The translations under genes and the position numbers were made by a program. DNA of 64,000 nucleotides, from assembly GCA_013396655.1 (NCBI GenBank), contig WBMV01004769.1, positions 310,001 through 374,000 on the forward strand. The letters run 5' to 3'. A model generated the notes under the pieces. It was not told where the DNA came from. It saw nothing but the letters and a program-made list of their open reading frames with translations, and did not search any database. Origin of the DNA: Campylorhamphus procurvoides. Its lineage: Eukaryota > Chordata > Aves > Passeriformes > Dendrocolaptidae. Below, one piece after another: positions 14,019 to 26,900 of the stretch (within the stretch, counting starts at the first letter, position 1; each line of letters begins with the position of its first letter).

Positions 14019-15221
14019 CAAATTTAATTTTTCACAATGAAATATTTAGTCAGTCTACATTTTAATTTAGTTCTGTAGTAAGTGGGTAAAAATGATTGAT
14101 CCCTATTTCATACCACTTTTATCATCCATTTTCTTAACAAAAGTTAATGTCTGAGATAATGGAAGACAGAAACTTCTGAATTTAGAATCACTGGTGCCTC
14201 CAAAGTAAAGATCAATCTTATTAAATATTGTGAATAATGATTCAAAAAAGATTCATGTGACATATATGCTCACTTTGGGGAACATCAAGCAGTAAAATTG
14301 CTATCTATACTTTCAACCATTCCTTTTCTCATCTAGAATATTAGTATCATTAGATATCAATCTCTTTAGAAATATATATGGCACTTTATAACACCCTGCT
14401 CTGTACATATCATATTGCATGTTTCCCAAAGAATCACTATCAAAAGGTTACTCTGGTATACTGACACTACATTAGAAAAATCGAGGAAGGGGCACAAGAT
14501 AAGGATATATAAATTATAATAAGGACAGGTTGCTTTTATATCCTTTCCAATTTAATTACACTCACTGTCATAAAAATGGATTAGATACTGCTGTTTTCTC
14601 TTCCCATTACCATCTTTGTCATAAGAATGAGAAATCCAAACTTCAATGCTTGTCAGCTTTAGTCGGACACTGTGTAGTTCTTTAACCTTTCCACAGCTAT
14701 GTCATTTTATTGGCTGGCTTTTCCAATTCTTTCATGTTTAAACCAAAGTAGCTTGAGGTAATGAACTGTAATGGATAACCAATCCCATAACGGCACATTG
14801 AAAAGGCCAGAGCAGTTCATCATTGTGTAATCAATATAATAAATTAGGCAACACAAATCTTATTCTCATGAAAAAGGCTAACAAAATATGCTAACATTAA
14901 TTTATAGTGATAAAGATGGCTTACATGGAGAAAACAGGCCCATCCTCGTACAGCTTTAGTATTTTATACACTGAAGTTTTATTTTTTGGCATTACACCAA
15001 ATCCACCATTTAGAGTACTGTAATACTTTAGACATACACATTCGATCTATTGTTTCTAACAGCCTTATTTCTTTTCAATGCTAATATATGAATTTATAAG
15101 TCTATATTATCTTTTAGGAGAGTGAACTATTCATAGAATATAAAATTCAGTAAATTTTGATGGTTTTTTTCAATCAGTAATATCCAAAGTTTCTGGTTTT
15201 ATGCCCTGATGCGAGAAAGCA
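14019..15221. other. Noncoding AT-rich stretch; part may be conserved noncoding DNA
   Basis: No gene or repeat recognised. The part from about 14690 to 14930 is free of simple repeats and has a dense mix of homeodomain-type TAAT cores and a GATTGG-like CCAAT context. That texture is often seen in vertebrate conserved noncoding elements. This is a visual impression only; conservation cannot be judged from one sequence. Confidence 0.35.
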
Positions 15222-15420
15222 TTGAATTCATGCATGGGAAAACAGCCATCACCCACCATGGGCATGTGTTTGCCTGTAGAGCCCTGGGGGCTGAGGGTCT
15301 CCACTGCCACGATGGTGCATCCGGGGGAAGGCCAGCTCCCACCTCCCCTCAGGAACCTGCAGGAGCAGGATGCTGAGGGATGGGCAAGGTGCTATTTCCT
15401 GAGGGCTGCTCTCTAAACTA
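15222..15420. other. Local GC-rich patch of unknown nature
   Basis: About 200 bases are clearly richer in G and C than the surrounding AT-rich DNA, with three or so CpGs. A 64-codon plus-strand open frame spans it but shows no recognisable domain. It could be a small exon, part of an old repeat, or isochore noise. I cannot assign it. Confidence 0.3.
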
Positions 15421-15630
15421 CTAAATGGGCAACCTCACCTGAAGTCAAAAGGATTTTAAGAATACAAAGTAAGCACTCATGAAATGTTAAACATGAATCC
15501 AGCTTGGCAATGAGTGCTAATCTTTGTGAAGAAATGTATCATGATACTATTACACTGCAAAATCCTATTTTCACCCTAAACACTGAATTATTATATATCC
15601 ACTAGTTTTTTGTACTTATTCTTTACTTAG

Positions 15631-15713
15631 TTGCATTTTTGGTTTTTTGATTTCTGTTTTTTTTGGTTTTGTGGGGTTTTTTTTGTGGTTTTTGTGTGCT
15701 TTTTCTTTTTAAT
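15631..15713. repeat. T/G-rich low-complexity tract
   Basis: Long T-runs interrupted by GG, GGGG and GTG, with almost no A or C for about 80 bases. This is another strand-asymmetric G/T tract like that at 12433. Confidence 0.8.
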
Positions 15714-15885
15714 CATAGCTAATCCAAGGTCTGCAATATAGATAAATTTGTTAGTTATATTCTACATACCACTTTGCCTTTAAGTGTGGGCACTTTATTT
15801 ATTTATTTTTAAAATATGAGTTACAGATGAGGTGGCAGTGTTATTCCCATTGTATACAGAGAGAACTGAGTAGGCAAAGACTGAG

Positions 15886-15909
15886 ATATATATATATATA
15901 TTTTTTTTT
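15886..15909. repeat. Short (AT)n followed by T-run
   Basis: Seven AT/TA units run directly into a nine-base T tract. This is a short microsatellite. Confidence 0.85.
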
Positions 15910-16759
15910 CTGTGAGGGCCAGAAGCATCTTCAGTAGAGATAAAATCTTTGAAGATATTAACTGTCAATTATTTGAGGATAAATCTAAGTGTATGCAGAG
16001 TCTGGATTATTTTTTTTCTATCTTCATTATGAATTTTACTGAAGTGGCCATAGATTTTACATTCATATTCACCAGTCTTGTCCTACTGCACTGTTTCTCT
16101 CTATACAGTAGATTAGTAAGGAAGAAAAACATTTGTATTATTTATGGCAGTAGGAGATACTAACTTGAATAGTTAATCATTTCTACTGTGCAAGTCCCAA
16201 ATTAGATGAGGAATATGCCTGCAGAAAGAAGAAAAAAATGTCAATGGCTTTCTAACTGCTATTTATTTTGGTCAAGATAATACCCTAATTTCAGATTCCA
16301 AGTGTAGGGATTAACATGATAAATATGCAAGCTTGCACAGCTAAGGTTAAGATGCAGTCCACAGTAAATATTTTATCAGTAGCAAAGTGATGGTCCTGTG
16401 TACTGCAAGTGACAGCTTTACTGGAAGTAGGAAGGGAGCCTAGGTAGCAAAGAGTTTCAACTTGGCAGTAAAAGATAATATATATTCCATTTTAACAAGG
16501 ATTCAATAAGTCTCTTTTAATACAAATGTTGCCTTAGCCAAAGAGATTTCTAAACTGGAAGTTTGTTTTTCTAGGCTGCTAGGTGAAGAATATAGATAAA
16601 CAAGCTCCTTGGACAGCATTTAAAAACAATATTTGTGTTAGACTGCTGTTGCCAAGAGTTGGGAATGAATATTGAAAAATAAGTACCTTATATTTCCCTG
16701 GATCATGTTCCTGCATGGATATTTGCATTATGAAATATACAATGAAAAGAGCATTAGTC

Positions 16760-16835
16760 ACCAGACATCAGAACCTGATCCAGCACCCACTGAAGTCAGA
16801 GCAAAAACTTCCATTGACTTCAGCGGAAATTGGAT
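16760..16835. mobile_element. Probable ancient palindromic DNA-transposon remnant (MITE-like)
   Basis: The segment contains CTGAAGTCA and, about 25 bases later, its reverse complement TGACTTCAG. They sit inside flanks reading roughly GATCCAGCACCCACTGAAGTC and TTCCATTGACTTCAGCGG. From general knowledge, pieces with CCATTGACTTCAATGGGA-type inverted arms are old, dispersed palindromic repeats in sauropsid genomes, usually classed with nonautonomous DNA transposons. The exact family cannot be named here. Terminal inverted repeats and target-site duplications are not clear, so the copy is degraded. Confidence 0.45.
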
Positions 16836-17600
16836 GGGGCTCACAATACTCTTGTCCAAACTCTATATATATTGTGCCAAACGTGTTGATAGTGGAACTA
16901 GGCTTCTGACAGCAGAAACTACTGCCACAGTCATGACCTGCCTTACTGCCCACTCCCCACGGCAAACACCTGGGAGAAGCAAGCTGAGCTGTGCAGGACT
17001 GAAGAAGGGCTGTTTGAAGAGCGAAAAGCCTTTACACCGAAGGGAGACAGAAGGGAGGAAGAGGAGACAAAGGAGAGTGCTTACTGAGGAAGACATTGGT
17101 CTGAGTTGAAATTAGAAGTGGGGAAGCTGGGGCAAATTCTGAGGAAAGCTGGGCAGGAGCTGCTGGCAAGCAGTGCAGCAGGGTCAGAAGGAAGTTTCTG
17201 TGGTGGAGTCTGGAATGGCTGGAAAAAGTCAGGCAACAAGCTAGTGAGACATGCATCAAAATAAATAATGAAAAGAAAGCTCAGCAAGAAACATCAGCTG
17301 CTGTGGGAACAATCATCTCCAGAAACACAGAAAGGAATTTGCCTGGTGAAGGCTGGGCTGCAGCAGTTCAGCCATGCAGTGCCCAGTGAGCTTTACAGAC
17401 AATGATGGGCACAAGACTCAACACAGGAGGAAGGTACTAATGAAAGAGATGGACTGCAGAGACTCACACACAAGTTCTCTTACCTTCAAACATGGCTTAG
17501 TCAAGGCTTTTGGAGAACTGGGAACTAAATCACTATTAGAAAAATGGAAAAATGCTTGAAGCTCTTAATGCAAAACTGAATACAAATAAACACATAAAAT
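16836..17600. other. Purine-rich noncoding segment, nature unknown
   Basis: From about 16960 to 17560 the plus strand is noticeably rich in A and G and poor in CpG. The downstream end contains AATAAA at about 17585. The combination could fit a lncRNA exon or an old retroelement, but no LTR ends, primer-binding site or coding match was recognised. Open frames here (up to 145 codons) carry low-complexity basic or serine-rich stretches and no domain. Confidence 0.25.
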
Positions 17601-20600
17601 GAAGAAAAACAACTCTGCTAGGTTATACTTTATTGCTTCTCTTCTCTCAAAACTTGCAGAACACAATAGCTGCATTTCATTCCTTTGTTTGAATTAAAGC
17701 AAAACAGATAAAACCTGGAATCACTGTACAAAGTTAATAGAATATAAAGGTGTAACCTGAGGGTGGTTTTAATGGTTTACATTCTATATTGTTTTCCTCA
17801 ATCTTTGAATAAATATTTCTCAGAACAATAAATTTTAAATTAGGTTATATTTAAGAGGGGAAGAAATTACAAAACTACTCAAATGTATCATTTTTCCAAG
17901 AAAACAAAAACCATGACTGAATGGATTTCTGCTACATTTTGGATGCTTGTGTTCAGATGGCCAGCATAACATTTGCAATACTGTAATTTTGGTAGAGACC
18001 TTCAGATCTCAGTTACTCTATGCTATGACAGAAAAATATTCAAATAATATATTTGAAATGCAAAACTGCCAGACACAAGTTATTACTAATTTTAATTATT
18101 CACATCAGTTATATTGTAGATATTGTACCAATACCTAAGAACATCAAACAAAGTTCTGTCTTGATAAAAGCTACTCCTACAAGTAATTAAATAGTCTTGA
18201 CTAACTGGAGAAAAAAATTGTTGAAAATGGGCGGAAAAAATAAAGTAGCATGCTCATTCTTCATCTAGGAAGCCACACTCAAGAAACCTCTGTAGCAAAG
18301 CAGAGGTTTAAAACCAGTCTGGTGACTCATCCAGAGATTTAAACGACCTTTTCTCTCAAATTACTTGCCAAAGGGAATAGCACTATATCCGTGAATAATG
18401 TAGATTGTGGTTCTTTAATCTTTAGCACAGACTAAATCAGTATCTTTCTCAGTATTGCACAAAATTTCTCCTCAGGTCATAAGCCATTTTGGCCATTTAT
18501 GTTAAAAAAAAAAAGAATAAAAAGGTGGTTTTAAATGATATTGTAAATGGCAAAAATGGACAAGCCCTGAAAAAAAAAATTAGCAGCTTTGCATGAGCTG
18601 AGTGGCTGATGTAGTCTGTTAATGTCACTTCTCACTACTGATATTTGACAAGTCGTTGAGAGCCAAAACAAAAAACAGCATTTTTTTAAAAAATTATACA
18701 ATAGCAATCAGTAGCTCACATTAACTTTTTTTTTTCAAAATCACATTGTTTTTTTTTTTATTTTTTCTTTTGGATAGCCATCAAATTTGCCACTTCCTGA
18801 TACCCATATTAGGTTCTGATATCCTTGATCTAAAGCAGAAAAAAGCATAGTAGGGCAATGAGATCTAAAATCCATGGCACACATAGCAGGAAGTGGAATA
18901 GATAAATGTATTAAATACATGGTCATTTTTACTGCTCCATCAGCAAACACCTTCCCCTGCTGCAGGGCTGGGAACACATGTTGCTGATTCCTCAGCCTTA
19001 CAGGCCATATATAAAAGAACTGAAGTCAAACCTTAGGGTTGTCCTAGTCCAGCGCTGATGCAGGTGAGCAAAAAACGAGAGTTACCAGGACTTAACCTCT
19101 TTTTGGGGAACATGAGATGGGGGGTTGTTTTCATCCTGTGACAGAACACCAATTGAATATATTTTGTTATTTATAGTTTGTATGGGGGGAGGAAAGGTCA
19201 TATTGTCATCAAAAAAGACTGAAAACAATACAAATCTGAAAACTATAAATACTAGAAAGGTTTCTTTTCTAGTGAATGTCATACTAAAGAAAACCAAGTC
19301 TAATTAGGCTTCAACCTGATAAGTAATGTAGATAAGTAATTGCAGGCTTGGCTTCCCTCTCTTCAAAGCAGACAGTATGATCAGCTTGGAACAACACAGG
19401 TAATGAGGCCTCAGATAGTGAAGACATGGCAGACTTTATCTGACATGGCACTTCATAGCATTGTTTTAATTGCCAGAAATCTTTAAAAGCCCATGCTGGG
19501 CTACATACAAAAGGTGACTTCTGAAGGCATTTAGATTGCTACTAAGGAGCTAGTTCCTACCATTGCATTGCTGGGATTTTTTCAGTCCATTAGGAGCCTC
19601 TTAGAGCCTTGAATGATAAAACAAAAGTGGAGCAACACTAGCAGCATGAAATAAAATGCTCAGTGTAGGAACAGGTTGAGACCAGTTGCTTTTGTTGTAC
19701 CATGTGAGAGTTTTCAAAGAGGGTAGGAAACGAAGATGCGGCCATAGCATGGTTAAACAAAATTATTTAAGACTGAATTAAATGCCATAGATGATATGAA
19801 AGTCATGAAAAGTGGTTCTATAATGAAAGAGGGCATCCAGTACACACTAGTAAGTTGTAAAATAAAAAGGAAAGGAAACATTAAGAAAGAACTGATTTAC
19901 TAGTAATACTTCCTTAGAGTTAGAAATCAATTCTCAACTCTTATATTACTGGTTTTTAGTGAAATGCATGAAATTAGAAATTTCACAATAAACCCAAACA
20001 ATATGGTAGGTCAAGCCAGCAGCTCCAGTTAGAGAAATTGACAGTGTTGCCCCATGAAGGCCTGTTCTCATTCACTGTACACTTGTCTAACTCAGCAGTT
20101 CAAGCTCAGCTTTTTAAGCCAGATATCTGTCTTTGAATTCTTGAGGAAGACATGGCTAAAGTAGTTCAACTGTTGTTAAAAAATGAGGAGCGAATATACC
20201 TGAAAACACACTGGTTTGTGAGCTGAGAAATAATAACTGTGGCAAGAGACCATTGGCTCTGGGACCTGAAACTTCCTCCTGAGAAAAGCTGAAAATATAA
20301 AAGAAAATTAAGCAGAGCATTGAGGATTGAGAACAGCCCCTCTGTTAATTAAGCACCTGGAAAGATGGGGTTCAGTAGCTTCCTTTGTCTGTCAGGTATC
20401 TCTGCAGTCCTAAGACAGACTCACACAGTGCAGGCAGTGGATGCCCGTGCCAGCTCCTTTGTTGGTGTTTCTCCACAACAGTGTGGTGCTGTACTGAGGT
20501 ACTGCAGCCTGAACTCTAAAAACCTGTCTGCGTTAGCATGGCACTTCACAGGGACTAACCCTTTTCTCCTTGCCCCAATGTCAGGAGAAGATGCTCCATA

Positions 20601-20644
20601 ACATTTCAGAACAGCCTGTTTTAATACCTGATCCCTCTTGCAGT
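17601..20644. other. Noncoding stretch with A/T homopolymer clusters
   Basis: No gene recognised. Homopolymer-rich pieces occur at about 18504-18530 (A-rich) and 18726-18772 (two T-tracts around CAAAATCACATTG). The minus-strand 78-codon frame starting at 18977 ends in a lysine run read through the T-tract and is not a credible gene. Confidence 0.5.
18726..18772. repeat. T-rich low-complexity tract
   Basis: Two T-runs of about ten bases or more flank a 14-base AT-rich spacer, followed by ATTTTTTCTTTT. Confidence 0.85.
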
Positions 20645-20682
20645 AAAAAATAAAAAAAAATAAAAAATAAAAAATAAAAAAG
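20645..20682. repeat. (TAAAAAA)n-like A-rich simple repeat
   Basis: Five blocks of six to nine A residues are separated by single T residues. The spacing is close to a 7-base period. No retrogene or SINE body was recognised upstream, so it is annotated as a simple repeat and not as a retrotransposon tail. Confidence 0.85.
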
Positions 20683-21250
20683 TCTTTCTCGTGTTTAGAG
20701 AAAATTTGCTGCTGTTGTTCTATTCAGTTCATTGCTTATCATCCTGTCATTGTGCACCTCTGAAATAACCCTGCTCCATATCATTTAATCTCCCAACAGC
20801 AGGTGCTAGTACACATCAACATTTTCCTGAGCCTTTTCTTCTTTGGTCTCAGCCTTTCCACTTATGAAAACTGAGCAAGTCACTTAATAATGTCAGGCTC
20901 CATTTGCTTCCGTAACTCTGTATCTCTCCCCATTAGCCATAGAGGCAAACTAGAAAGTGGATTGTACCAGTCCCTATCTAAGTGGCTGAATTAAGGAATT
21001 TATATCCTACTCAGTATGCCAACTCAACAGATTCTTTCGTGGTTATTCTCTACCAAGTAATGTTGCTCATTACAATATGAACACAACATAGATGTTTAGT
21101 ACAGGTCATCTACAGTTATATGATGTTCTCTGTAATACCTATGGAACAAAATATTTTTTCTTTTGCACACACCAAAATCCTAGTAGATTACTGGATATAT
21201 CCCTATTCACTAGACATTAATAACCCTGTCATGAAAGAGTAAAACAAAAT

Positions 21251-21565
21251 CACAGAATCATAGAATGGTTTGGGTTGGAAGGGATCTTAAAGATCATCCA
21301 GTTCTAACCCCCCTGTCATGGACAGGGACACCTTTCACTAAATAAGGCTGTTCAGAGCCCTATCCAATCTGGCCTTGAACACTTCCAGGGATGGGGCATT
21401 CACAGCTTTGGGTATCCTATTCCTGCCCCTCTCTAGTCTCCTAGTGAAAATTTTCTTTATATCTAATCTAAATCTACCCCTTTTCAGTTTAAAGCTATTC
21501 CCACTTATTCTGTCAGTAGAGGCCTTGTAGGCAGTCCCTCTCAAGCTTTCTTGTAAGCCCTCTTA
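21251..21565 (-). mobile_element. CR1 LINE 3' fragment, minus strand
   Basis: On the plus strand the segment begins with CACAGAATCATAGAATGG, the reverse complement of the characteristic CR1 3' end. It continues with the expected GGTTGGAAGGGATCTTAAAGATCATC block and the CCCCTGTCATGGACAGGGACACC hairpin region. Reading the minus strand, it holds the last part of ORF2 (68 codons, about 21544-21338, basic 'FKLKRGRFRLDIKK'-type sequence) and the 3' UTR. It is strongly 5'-truncated, as is usual for CR1. It looks fairly young because indels are few. Confidence 0.93.
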
Positions 21566-23642
21566 TTGCGCTCCACGTTTCATCTTGTTTCTTTCCCTCA
21601 TAAAGGAATCTATGTCAACAATTTATTGTCAGCTACATAACTTCTATATTGCCCATGAGCTCCATGCTCGTCTGTAAACTGGTGACACAGAAATCTGCTA
21701 GCATTACCCTTATATCACAGTGATTGGCCTTTTTGTGACCTGCACATGTTGTGAGTGCCCTAAATTCTTACAGATTGCAAAATATTTCTCTCAGAATTAA
21801 CAACACTTAATATCATGAGATTATTTCAAAAAAAACACTCAACCTTTGACAGCTCTCCAAACTGTGGAGTTTTTTTTTTGATGTCCAGTGTTCTCCCACA
21901 CAGATTTCACACTATTATTGCAGCACTAACATCTTCAGTATCTTTCTCTTACTAAACTCATTTGTTTGAGTAAAGCAGTGGATGCAGGAAAAATCCTTCA
22001 CTTACTGGTAGCACTGAAAAGCAGTTATTCTGTATTCTTTCCAAAATCTCAGGAAATGCCTCAACTGCTGATTAATGGGAGTCATTTTGCTGTCATTTTT
22101 AGTCTGTAATTGTCAGTTACAGTTAGATACTCTTTTTCAAAGCAGTGAGCCACACTTTGAACACAAAAGTTCTGCCAAACAGCCAGGTTCTGCTTCTTTC
22201 CCCCTGCTAAGCATACATTACATCCTATTGCTGCAGGCTGCAGCTATAGTTTCACTTCCAGTAGATCTCCAAGGACACTGCATTCCTGGTTTACGTGCTC
22301 CCCATAATCAGTCAATGTTGTGTCTTTCCTCTCTCAACAAGTGAGCACAAGGGGAAATTAGACAGACACAGACAGATAATTGCCTTTATCAGTTACACAA
22401 AGTTTAACTCCACCCAGGCTCCAGTGGCTTACACAGTAACAAAGGGGGGATTGCTAGAGCGCTTCTAAATTGTTTTGAGTGATAATATAAAATTCCTTCA
22501 GACTATTCCTTCTATTCCTGGAAGAAGGTTTGTTTTGCAACCTGCTTCTGTTAGCAGCCATGTATACTCGACACTGGGCAAACCTTAGAGGCTTGTCTTC
22601 TACCCCAGAATGGCCCTATATACAAGCTTAAGCTGTATTGAGTTACAGAATGAAAAATTAAAATTCAGCCTCCAGATTAATATTTTTGGCCAATAGATGC
22701 CATGGTTTTAAATAAACACAGCTAAAAGATTTACACAAATATCTTTAGAGAATGTTAAAAAGAAAATAATGTTTTGTTTTGTTATGTTTTTTCCCCAAAA
22801 ATTTCATTTCAGACCTTTTTTCAAAGGGTACATTGGCTATTTTTGGAGTTGATGTTACAACTTTTGACTCAACCAGTGGAGAAAACAGAGGCCTAAAATT
22901 ACTACAATGAGAGAAGAGCTGCCTGATGCTTGTTTTGCTCTGTGTCCAATGCACTAGGAAATATTGCTGCCTTAGAAATCAAAGAGCTTTCTGAAAACAA
23001 CTCCCCGTACAGTTCGAAGACTAAGCCTACTTGGAGCAGGAAGGAAATGGACTTTGCGATATCACTGTAGTATTTCTAGCAAAGATGAGTCATGCAGTTT
23101 GACCAACTACATTATTGCTGTAGGGAAGCCAGCCTTTGTTACTTTTAATTATTTTTTTCTCTCTCTGGGAAAATGGGCTCAGGTTTCGCTTGTGGAAAAT
23201 CTGGCAAAAACAATGTTCTTTTTCAAATAAATCCAGGAAATTTCATGAAATAATCTAATTGTGGATGCAGAGTGAAAAATACAGATTATGCATTTCAAAC
23301 CTCAGATTTGGAAACCACTTATACTCATGCATGTTTTTAAACACAAAAGTTGTCCTATTCAAAATGTACTAGCACTCAGGAAATCATCTTCTTCAAATCA
23401 GTATAACTGCTCATATACTGCAATACTTTCCTGGTGCAAAGGCCACGCTATAATTTTACTGTCTGTTTTTTTTTCAATACGCTAAGTGAGATGATCCAAC
23501 AGAACTGAGACAGCATTAATAGAGTTTAACACAGTGTTACACATATTTAATTCTTCATGAGTCAATATTAAATACCCATTCCTTTGAGAAACATGCAAGG
23601 AACAAAAAAATCTGTTAAAATTCTACATTAGAATGTAACCTA
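21566..23642. other. Noncoding stretch, no gene recognised
   Basis: Nothing beyond short homopolymers (for example a T-tract near 21870). Open frames reach 89 codons and show no domain. Confidence 0.5.
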
Positions 23643-23990
23643 GAATCTCCTTCCAGTACCTGAAGGAAGTCTAAAAGAAAGATGGAGAGCAACTATTTAC
23701 AAGAGCCTATAGTGACAGAACACAAAGGAATTACTTCAAACTGAAAGAAAGTAGGTTTAGTCTAGATGTTACGAACAAATTCTTTAGTTTGAGGTGCTGA
23801 GGCACTGGAACATGTTGCCCAGAGAAGTTGTGGATGGCCCATTCCAGGAAGTGTTCAAGACCAAGTGGGATGGGGCTCCGAGCACTGTGGTCTAGTGAAA
23901 GATGTCCCTGCCAGGGAAGTTGGAACTAGATGATCTTTAAGGTCCCTTTCAACCTAAGCCATTCTAGGATTCTGTGATTCTATGATTACA
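23643..23990 (+). mobile_element. CR1 LINE 3' fragment, plus strand
   Basis: The segment starts with CTCCTTCCAGTACCTGAAGG, the CR1 ORF2 C-terminal coding region. It proceeds through GAGGCACTGGAACATGTTGCC and GATGGCCCATTCC, then ends in the 3' UTR with TTGGAACTAGATGATCTTTA and the ATTCTGTGATTCTATGATT terminal octamer repeat. The element runs 5' to 3' on the plus strand and keeps only about 350 bases. Several substitutions and an AT-biased decay in the first 100 bases make it somewhat older-looking than the copy at 21251. Confidence 0.93.
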
Positions 23991-26900
23991 GAAAGATAGC
24001 ATCTCTATCTAGAGTACATGTACTTGTCAAAAGAATCTCCCGAAAAACTTCACAGTATTACCTTGAAGACAACCTCATTTAAGCAACTTCCACACCTCTG
24101 CAACACATTGTTCTGGATTTATACCAACATAAATCAAGAAAGAATTGGGACAAGCTATTTCAAAATTCTGTAGGAGTAGCCAAATTGTCCATTCATATTA
24201 TCTTGGTAGATGCATTTAAAACCAACATTCAATAGTAAGTAACTCATCAAATTAAACTTGTTTATAACAGAGACTGGTTTTGAACACTCTGTTTTTGCCA
24301 GTAGGTCACAAAGAAAGACTTGAGATGTTAAAGAACAAGCTGTAGAAATGCCAGATAAGCAAGAAAGAAGGATTATTATTTAGAAAGAAGGATTCAACCC
24401 AATAATTTATTCTGCATCATCTGTTTTTCTTCCCTAAAAGCATCTTCCACTTAAATTTTGGGATTCTGTTTTTCCCAATAAGTAATTTTTGTTGTGTAAG
24501 TGCTACTTTAAAATGTTAACTATAACATTTTCAGCTGATGTAAATTGCTATAACTCCTTATACATCTCACAGATTGTCATTACTTCATATGTAGGTTAGA
24601 TATCACAGGCATTGAAGATGTAAAACCTACAGTAGTGTTAGCACTTTTATTTTATTACTGTAATTAATCCTAGAGGAGGTCTCTCTATTAAAACCAGTTG
24701 GCATAAGAATATTGACAACGCTAACTCATCTGACTCAATGTTTTTTTTCAGTCTCATTTGGACTAAAACACCCTTAAGGCAAAGTTACTATCAGCTGTAA
24801 AAATAATACATGCTTTTATAGAAAGGAAGCAGTTAAATACAAACATTTCACAAACACCTGACAAATTTACATGGTTTAGCATTCACACTTCAAGAAAACT
24901 GAAGGAAAACATTGTTGAAAAATGCATTTTTTGCTGAAGTGCTATGACATTGCAGTCTTGCTAAACATTTCAAATAACAAGATTTTTGGTTTGGTTTGGG
25001 GTTTTTTTGGAAAAAAAGGACAAGTGAGAAAAAAACAAGTATACTGTGATATAAAGGCTACCTTTCCACAAGATGAAACACAGTTACTTCTAAAAAGATT
25101 GCTTCTTAGCCAGTCTTAATCTTCAAAGGCATACTACGAGGTGGTATTTGCCACATGCAACTGATTTGGGGTTTTTCTTCTCTTCCATAGGAAGGAACTT
25201 TCCAAACATTCCGTCCTTCCTTTAAAACCACTAAGTAATGTCAGACAATCTACAACACTGAGGCTGCAGCCAAGGTGTTATATCCAAGTTAGAGGGTGTT
25301 TAATATCCTGCAAGAGGTGTCTTCTTATCAGCTGAAGACAGAAGAAAACGTCAGTTTACAGGCAGAAGTTTTTGAATTCTTCTGATTTGTGAACTGTTAT
25401 AGATAGCCCATACTGCCCATTTGAAATGTAGGTAACTACAGAAATCTCTAAGTTTTCCCAACCACTTTATCACTAGTCTTTCAGAAGTAGGGAAAAGCTA
25501 CACAATGAAAATGTAGGAAACGTGATTCTGTGAACAGAGCAGGACATTTTACTGCATATGGAATTGATATGCTCCATCTGATTATAAAAAGTACTTGGGC
25601 ATTCCCGCTGTTTGTCTAATGGCTAAAAGAAAACTAGAATACTTCTCACTCCTCTCAAATTTAATGATGCAAATTGCATTCTTCTAGGAAGATGTGTGAT
25701 GCTTATTCTGTAAGTTCCTTTTAAAGAAGAATTGTATCTATGTTATACCATGAATACTTCTTGGAATTTCCTAAGCATATAAAAAGGTAAAAATTGGAGC
25801 CTTCTATTCATTTCAGCAAGACTCCATAATTCTCTGAAGACAGGACTCAGCTGTTTTTCTTTGAGAAACTGAGGCTTTGGAAAGTGCTTAACAATTCCAA
25901 TCCTTCTATTTTTTTGGCTACCTTTATAGCTGTTAGCGAAAGACTCTTGCTGTGGCCTGATAATGTCTAGTACAGGTGCCTGAATAGAGGGTGTATCAGA
26001 GCTCTGAGCACCAAGTGACATCCTGCCGAGGCATTATTTCTGGACTGTCAATGAAGTTGAAAGCTCCTGTGGAATCCCGAAGTGGGCCACTACCAAAGTC
26101 TGATCAAAAGGATTCAGAAATCAAGCAATTGCCTCTAATTAGATCCTTACAGCACTTGCAGAGAGAATTCTTTCAGAAACTTTTAGAAGGTGACATGTAG
26201 AAAGTTTCAAATGCTGTATAGATAGAGTACCAGTAATTAAAATTGGACTGCCATTCATTGAATAATTTAGAGACGAATGATTCCCTGAATGCTCAGAAAG
26301 CCCTTTTCATCCTTTCAAATAATACCTGAGCCTGGGACATCCTACCCTCTCTATTTGCAGACTTGGTCCTACTATTCTTATCTTCTCTGAGTTAGCAAAC
26401 CCTATTCATGTGCTCAGGAATAGTGTGAGGTATTTAGTTCATATTTAGATCAGTATAGTTCTTCTAAGGGCTGCCAGGAAAAAAAAGGGACCCCTTGAAT
26501 TTAAAGCTCCCTCAGCAGTGGGCTGAAACTGGTGACAGGTTAGAGTGTGGCTATGCATTTGGAATATTACTTTAGGATAGCACCTGCACTGTTGAAGGTG
26601 TCTGCCCTGCTGCAGAGAGGATTGATGTGACACTTAAAGGCACATATCAATTAGCTGAAATCAGAGTACTTATTCTCATGCAAATTATGGATTTGAAACA
26701 TGAGAAGCAAATTCCGACGAACATCTGTCACACACCACCTACAAAAGATTTCTTCTTTCCTGTCTCAAGGCTGTCTTGGGTTAGCCATAAATTGTATTTT
26801 GACAGGGTTTAATAAAATACAAATTATGGAACTAGTGAGTCATGCTCAGTATTTCCATCAGACAAATTCAAATGGGTGTACATTTTAACAGAGCTGTAAA

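Noticed and set aside
16672..17109. 145-codon plus-strand open frame
   Set aside because: It starts before an ancient palindromic repeat remnant and reads through it, ends in a basic low-complexity stretch, and has no recognisable domain.
20645..20682. A-rich tract as the poly(A) tail of a processed pseudogene
   Set aside because: No recognisable coding sequence or target-site duplication upstream, and the regular T spacing fits a simple repeat.
24105..24160. CTGGATTTATACCAACATAA as an old sauropsid repeat
   Set aside because: Too short and isolated to annotate without a repeat-library search.
25743..26200. Opposing 92- and 69-codon frames considered as an exon pair
   Set aside because: No recognised protein family and no clear splice signals bounding them.
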